Of a DNA stretch of 64,000 nt, positions 60,896 to 64,000 are shown piece after piece. The notes below the pieces were generated by a model. The model worked only from the letters and a program-made list of their open reading frames with translations, made no database searches and was not told the DNA's origin. Where the stretch lies: positions 1 through 64,000 of IMG/VR virus record IMGVR_UViG_3300042454_000021; one strand, given 5' to 3'. Position numbers and translations under genes: made by a program. The stretch is from a virus. The first letter of the stretch is position 1; each line of letters opens with the position of its first letter.

Positions 60896-61183
60896 TTACC
60901 AAACTAAAATCACATCAAATGGTGTAACTAATAACTTATTCTCATCACCAATAGGAATCACTGGGGCTTTACCTAATGCTCCTGGATCAACTAAGATCTT
61001 ATCACCTATGTTAATGCTAGTAACAAGATCACCTACAGCATGTACTGTAAGCTTATTAAGTTTCTGCATCATCTCTCTTTCAAGAGCTTCTTTTGTGTTC
61101 TCGTCCACAATAAGTTTACCTTCATCTTTCTTAGGAAGGTCTAAAAGGATTCTATTTCCTAGTAATTTTTTAAAATCTGCCAT
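60896..61183 (-). CDS. GroES-like co-chaperonin
   Basis: A 95-residue beta-barrel protein. LLGNRILLDLPKKDEGKLIV and HAVGDLVTSINIGDKILVDP fit the GroES fold: strand, mobile loop, and the IGDKILVD turn seen in GroES as VGDKVLF. Phage co-chaperonins such as T4 gp31 replace host GroES to fold capsid proteins. Here the sequence is divergent, and the function is inferred. It overlaps the next gene by one base. Confidence 0.7.
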   Translation of the reverse strand: MADFKKLLGNRILLDLPKKDEGKLIVDENTKEALEREMMQKLNKLTVHAVGDLVTSINIGDKILVDPGALGKAPVIPIGDENKLLVTPFDVILVW

Positions 61184-61458
61184 TATGCTTCAATGTTTGT
61201 TAGTTTTTTAAATCTTATAATGTCATCACCTTTCAAATGAATATCTGATTGGAAGATGTCACGCTTACGTTGTACACCTATCACCTTATTAGTCTTAGGA
61301 TTAAGTGTAGGAACCTCTTCAACACGCTCATGGATATCATCTAGTAATACTACTAGCTCATCATCAAATGCAATGCTGCGAATTACTTTATTCACATTGA
61401 AAGAGTCTGTAAACTCTTTGTCACCCTCTTTACGAGTGTAGAAAAATTGATTTGTCAT
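61183..61458 (-). CDS. Hypothetical protein (91 aa)
   Basis: A small soluble protein of mixed charge (FYTRKEGDKEFTDSFNVNKV; DELVVLLDDIHERVEEVPTL). No motif is recognised. It overlaps both neighbours by a few bases in the DNA-metabolism operon, so it is translated with them. Confidence 0.55.
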   Translation of the reverse strand: MTNQFFYTRKEGDKEFTDSFNVNKVIRSIAFDDELVVLLDDIHERVEEVPTLNPKTNKVIGVQRKRDIFQSDIHLKGDDIIRFKKLTNIEA

Positions 61459-61868
61459 TGGTTTATTTTGTTTAAAATTGCAATACGTCTTCTGTTAACT
61501 TCTTCAAATCTGTACATATCATTCTCTACAGATTCATGTTCTGGTAAAGTTAATAAAATAATATTAGATTTATCATATTGTAGTTCAGGATATTTACTCT
61601 TAGGGAGGATGTGATGAAAGAATGTTGATAATGCTTCTCCTCCTAGATAATCTCCACTCACTTCTGAGTAATGTTTGCGTTCTTTCCAGATTTCTAAGAA
61701 CAAGTTTCTCATTGTCTCTATCTTAGTCTTCTGCACAAACATGTCACGCTTAGCTGCTATCAGCCCACCTCGTTTAGGAGTGATGGGTTTACGCTTGATG
61801 TGACTCAAACATAAACCCTTACTCCATACAGGCTTATCACAATTTTCTACAGAACATGATTTTGCCAT
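61455..61868 (-). CDS. HNH-type nuclease with N-terminal zinc knuckle
   Basis: A 137-residue protein. CSVENCDKPVWSKGLCLSH gives a C-x4-C...C-x2-H zinc knuckle. The C-terminal half has FHHILPKSKYPELQYDKSNI followed by LLTLPEHES, which fits the HNH fold (His-His, Asn, His). Relatives are structure-specific or homing-type nucleases; a NinG-like recombination role is also possible. It lies next to DUF3310, dUTPase and RecA in the replication/recombination operon. Confidence 0.65.
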   Translation of the reverse strand: MAKSCSVENCDKPVWSKGLCLSHIKRKPITPKRGGLIAAKRDMFVQKTKIETMRNLFLEIWKERKHYSEVSGDYLGGEALSTFFHHILPKSKYPELQYDKSNIILLTLPEHESVENDMYRFEEVNRRRIAILNKINQ

Positions 61869-62142
61869 CTTGTTTTTCTATTAGAAGATTGAGATAAGTT
61901 TGGGCCTTCTTTAAATCTTCCAGCCCATTCTTACGTCTCCATCTCAGTAAATACTTTAACACATTACCTTCCAGAAAGTCTAATCCATACTCATTAGCTA
62001 TATCGATTACATCAAAGGCATATCCTTTGTAATGATCTGGATGTACAGGTCTTTCCATCTGACCTATTTCATCCATTTCTAGTCTATTTTTTAATGTATT
62101 ACCTTGTAGCCTATGCTCAATTTCCTGTTGATCCATGTCCAT
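61837..62142 (-). CDS. DUF3310 protein
   Basis: A 101-residue protein. VHPDHYKGYAFDVIDIANEY and GNVLKYLLRWRRKNGLEDLK are the two conserved blocks of DUF3310, a phage family of small helical proteins linked with nucleotide metabolism. It overlaps the neighbours on both sides (32 and 26 bases). A second Met at residue 3 could be the start. Confidence 0.82.
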   Translation of the reverse strand: MDMDQQEIEHRLQGNTLKNRLEMDEIGQMERPVHPDHYKGYAFDVIDIANEYGLDFLEGNVLKYLLRWRRKNGLEDLKKAQTYLNLLIEKQDGKIMFCRKL

Positions 62143-62542
62143 CTGTTCCTCTTTGTGTTTCTGATAGTTCTTCTACTTCTACATATTTTGCTAATGGTAC
62201 TGGTATAATTACTAGCTGAGCAATACGATCACCTATTTTATATAGTTCTCTAGTATTGTGGTTAGTTTTAATATTAAATGTTACCATTATCTCACCTCTA
62301 TATCCACTATCTATTACACCTACAGAGTTAGCCATACTTAGTGCGTAGTTACGTACAGAGGAACGTGGGAACACAAGTCCCACCATTCCTTCTGGTATCT
62401 CTACAGCAAGTCCTGTACCATATACTATTTGAGACTCTGTTGCCCAAGCAACTGTAGCTACAAGATCTGCACCTGCATCTCCTGGTTTGCCAAACTTAGG
62501 CTTCTGTGCCTCTGGATTCAACTTCTTGAAGTGTATCTTCAT
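62117..62542 (-). CDS. dut: dUTPase
   Basis: A 141-residue trimeric-type dUTP pyrophosphatase. Motifs in order are GDAGADL (1), FPRSSVRN (2), GVIDSGYRGEI (3), GDRIAQLVI (4) and a C-terminal RGTDGHGSTG (5, the flexible Gly-rich arm). All catalytic motifs are present. It hydrolyses dUTP to dUMP and keeps uracil out of phage DNA. It overlaps the end of recA by 47 bases. Confidence 0.95.
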   Translation of the reverse strand: MKIHFKKLNPEAQKPKFGKPGDAGADLVATVAWATESQIVYGTGLAVEIPEGMVGLVFPRSSVRNYALSMANSVGVIDSGYRGEIMVTFNIKTNHNTRELYKIGDRIAQLVIIPVPLAKYVEVEELSETQRGTDGHGSTGN

Positions 62543-63563
62543 CTTCTGTTTCGTTTATTTCGTTTACGTTATTAATTTTATCCACAATATCCTGACGCAG
62601 TTTGTCAAAGAATTCTTCATTGTCTGTTAGTAGAGTTCTAAACTCGTCAAGCTCATACTTGATCTCATTGTATGTAATAGTCTTACCATACTTACGTAAG
62701 ATTGCAAGGTCACTAGCCATGTCCATGATCTCTAACATACGATCAATACCTACGCCAAACAATATCTCAAACTCTACACCCTTGAAAGGAGGAGCCATCT
62801 TGTTCTTGATAGTCTTAATCTTAGTTAGATTACCATAAGCTTCTGTACCTTCCTTAGCAAGAGTCTTACTAACTTCTACGCGCACATCACTATAGAACTT
62901 TAATGCATGACCACCTTGAGTTGTTCTAGGATCACCAAACATTACACCAATCTTCTCACGATATTGACTTACTACAATAACACATGTCTGGTGCTTAGAT
63001 AGAATACCCTTTAACTTAGGATAGACATCACTGTTAAGCTTAGCTTTTCTACCAATAGAACTATCACCCACCTCACCATCTAAGACTTTCTTAGGGATTA
63101 AAGATGAATCTGAGTCAATGATAACAAGATCAATCTCTCCAGTGTTAATCATATCCATAGCAATTTGGAAACCCTCCTCGCCACAAGTTGGCTGAGAGAT
63201 TAGCATACTTGCAATATCTACACCTAGAGCAGTGAAGTAGTTAGGATCAACAGCATGCTCGCCATCGATGTACAACACCTTACCACCATTAGATTGACAG
63301 TTAGCTACAGCATGTCCACAGATAGTAGATTTACCACTACCCTCCCAACCTACAAGTTCATAAAGTTTCCCTTTAACGAAACCTCCCACACCTAGAGCGA
63401 TGTGGTCAAATGCAATAGATCCTGTAGAAATAAGATCATATTCATTGTGGTTTTTATCACCTAAGGATAAGATAGTACCCACGCCATACTTTTTGTTGAG
63501 CGCATCTAATGCGTCATCCAGCTTAGATTTACCTGAAGCTGCTTCTGTTTGCTTTTTTGCCAT
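62496..63563 (-). CDS. recA: RecA-like recombinase
   Basis: About 355 residues from the ATG at 63563 (MAKKQTEAASGKSKLDDALD); a frame continues upstream but without family likeness. Walker A is GWEGSGKS (residues 72-79). YIDGEHAVDP holds the catalytic Glu, VIIDSDSS is Walker B, and VSQYREKIGVMFGDPRTTQG covers the L1/L2 region, with GG instead of a longer L2. The acidic C terminus (ETEDEDTLQE) is as in bacterial RecA. It catalyses strand exchange in phage recombination and repair. The gene order recA-dut-DUF3310-HNH forms an operon. Confidence 0.9.
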   Translation of the reverse strand: MAKKQTEAASGKSKLDDALDALNKKYGVGTILSLGDKNHNEYDLISTGSIAFDHIALGVGGFVKGKLYELVGWEGSGKSTICGHAVANCQSNGGKVLYIDGEHAVDPNYFTALGVDIASMLISQPTCGEEGFQIAMDMINTGEIDLVIIDSDSSLIPKKVLDGEVGDSSIGRKAKLNSDVYPKLKGILSKHQTCVIVVSQYREKIGVMFGDPRTTQGGHALKFYSDVRVEVSKTLAKEGTEAYGNLTKIKTIKNKMAPPFKGVEFEILFGVGIDRMLEIMDMASDLAILRKYGKTITYNEIKYELDEFRTLLTDNEEFFDKLRQDIVDKINNVNEINETEDEDTLQEVESRGTEA

Positions 63564-63605
63564 TTCGTTTATTTTTTTGTTATATAAAGTTACAAATAAT
63601 TCATT

Positions 63606-63645
63606 AAAAAAGAAATAGCCTAGAAGCAAAACCTCTAGGCTATTT
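63606..63645 (-). terminator. Strong terminator upstream of recA
   Basis: AAATAGCCTAGA (63613-63624) pairs perfectly over 12 bp with TCTAGGCTATTT (63634-63645). On the minus strand it is followed by CTTTTTT. It ends the transcript of the reductase operon before recA starts at 63563. Confidence 0.9.
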
Positions 63646-63667
63646 GGAACTCTACACAATCTAAATA

Positions 63668-63766
63668 CTAATCTTTAGAGCCCTTCACCCACTTAGGAGT
63701 GTAAGGACAATTTGAACATTTACTGCCACAGCAGGAGCCTCTACTTGCTAAGAACTCCTTAGACAA
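63668..63766 (-). CDS. Tiny Cys-rich protein (DUF5522-like)
   Basis: A 32-residue ORF on the minus strand, here started at TTG (63766), overlapping the reductase stop by 8 bases; a GTG 12 bases earlier is an alternative. It reads SRGSCCGSKCSNCPYTPK, a Cys-rich pattern very like the CCGxGCxxCPY core of DUF5522. Four Cys could bind metal. Its non-ATG start makes it easy to miss. Confidence 0.6.
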   Translation of the reverse strand: MSKEFLASRGSCCGSKCSNCPYTPKWVKGSKD

Positions 63767-64000
63767 GCTCGCAGGCACCTCCACCACAGGCAACTGATTC
63801 GTTGAAGTTAACTGTATCATCTATCTCTTTGATTTTAGTGATATCGATTTCTTTAAGTTCACCAATAAGTGAATTATATTTCTCTTCAGTGATGTCCTCA
63901 AAAGGAGCTTGCTGATAAGACCCACCCCAATAAGGTAGTACAGACAAACCATTATAGAACTCACGATTCTCCCACATCCAATCACCTACAGCTTCCCACT
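63759..64000 (-). CDS. nrdJ: Ribonucleotide reductase, C-terminal fragment (partial)
   Basis: The frame is open to the window edge, and codons beyond the internal Met continue (EAVGDWMW). WENREFYNGLSVLPYWGG and YQQAPFEDITEEKYNSL match the C-terminal part of monomeric adenosylcobalamin-dependent (class II) ribonucleotide reductases found in phages. The end, SVACGGGACELV, supplies the redox-active Cys pair that regenerates the active site. It would reduce ribonucleotides for phage DNA synthesis. Confidence 0.7.
   Translation of the reverse strand, partial: WEAVGDWMWENREFYNGLSVLPYWGGSYQQAPFEDITEEKYNSLIGELKEIDITKIKEIDDTVNFNESVACGGGACELV

Noticed and set aside
63588-63640. Promoter for recA on the minus strand
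   Set aside because: The ATTATTTG sequence misses the TA of the box and no TTG lies at the right distance.
1-64000. Stop-codon reassignment (TAG or TGA), as in some crAss-like phages
   Set aside because: Genes end cleanly at TAA, TAG (for example at 34257) and TGA (for example at 47683), and long frames contain no in-frame stops.
1-64000. tRNA genes, integrase, transposases and attachment sites
   Set aside because: No cloverleaf-like segment, recombinase motif or terminal repeat was recognised; the coding density leaves no gap above 200 bases.

Overview
This window is part of a tailed-phage genome and looks like a crAss-like phage (order Crassvirales) that infects an environmental member of the Bacteroidota. 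Four things support this. First, the left 31 kb follows the crAss-like virion order: ring proteins, a very large tail/muzzle protein, cargo proteins, then giant virion polypeptides. Second, the 3914-residue protein at 14343-26087 carries the DFDID metal-binding loop of crAss-like virion RNA polymerases. Third, several start regions have the Flavobacterium-type promoter TTG-N18-19-TAnnTTTG. Fourth, the DNA is AT-rich and few genes have a recognisable Shine-Dalgarno sequence. The code is standard: TAA, TAG and TGA all end genes. I saw no tRNA, CRISPR array, integrase or transposase.

Layout. (1) 1-31111, plus strand: connector/ring proteins, muzzle protein, cargo proteins, virion RNA polymerase and a nuclease-bearing partner. 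(2) 31240-35748, plus: host-recognition fibres, namely a 1005-residue collagen-like (Gly-Ser/Thr) fibre with a C-terminal S74 self-cleaving chaperone, a polyglycine adhesin-like protein and a small tail protein. (3) 35776-40683, plus: a flavin-dependent tryptophan-halogenase-like enzyme, five Fe(II)/2-oxoglutarate oxygenases and a membrane protein. (4) 40648-46775, minus: four glycosyltransferase genes, one resembling the TibC/Aah autotransporter O-heptosyltransferases and one apparently containing three transferase domains, plus a methyltransferase. (5) 46829-51449, plus: a DUF6165 protein, then a lysis module (holin candidates, GH19 endolysin, spanin-like pair, several membrane/coiled-coil proteins). 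(6) 51561-58901, plus: a second collagen-like fibre, small proteins with Thr/Ser tails, another glycosyltransferase, a ferritin-like protein, an HEXXH protein and a run of tiny Lys-rich basic proteins. (7) 58975-64000, minus: two glycosyltransferases and a methyltransferase, then GroES-like, HNH, DUF3310, dUTPase, RecA and the end of a ribonucleotide reductase.

The most interesting reading is that the phage carries its own machinery for decorating its virion. Very long Gly-Ser/Thr repeats and Thr/Ser tails (possible O-glycan acceptors) sit beside seven glycosyltransferase genes, two methyltransferases, five hydroxylase-type oxygenases and a halogenase-type flavoenzyme. One transferase resembles enzymes that glycosylate Ser-rich surface adhesins, and another ends in a domain resembling GT25, the collagen-galactosyltransferase family. 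That the fibres are the substrate is inference; the gene content and proximity are seen directly. A second unusual signal is a short KKAQxG motif shared by a cargo protein and by tiny basic proteins encoded about 49 kb away, which may be a common packaging or processing tag.
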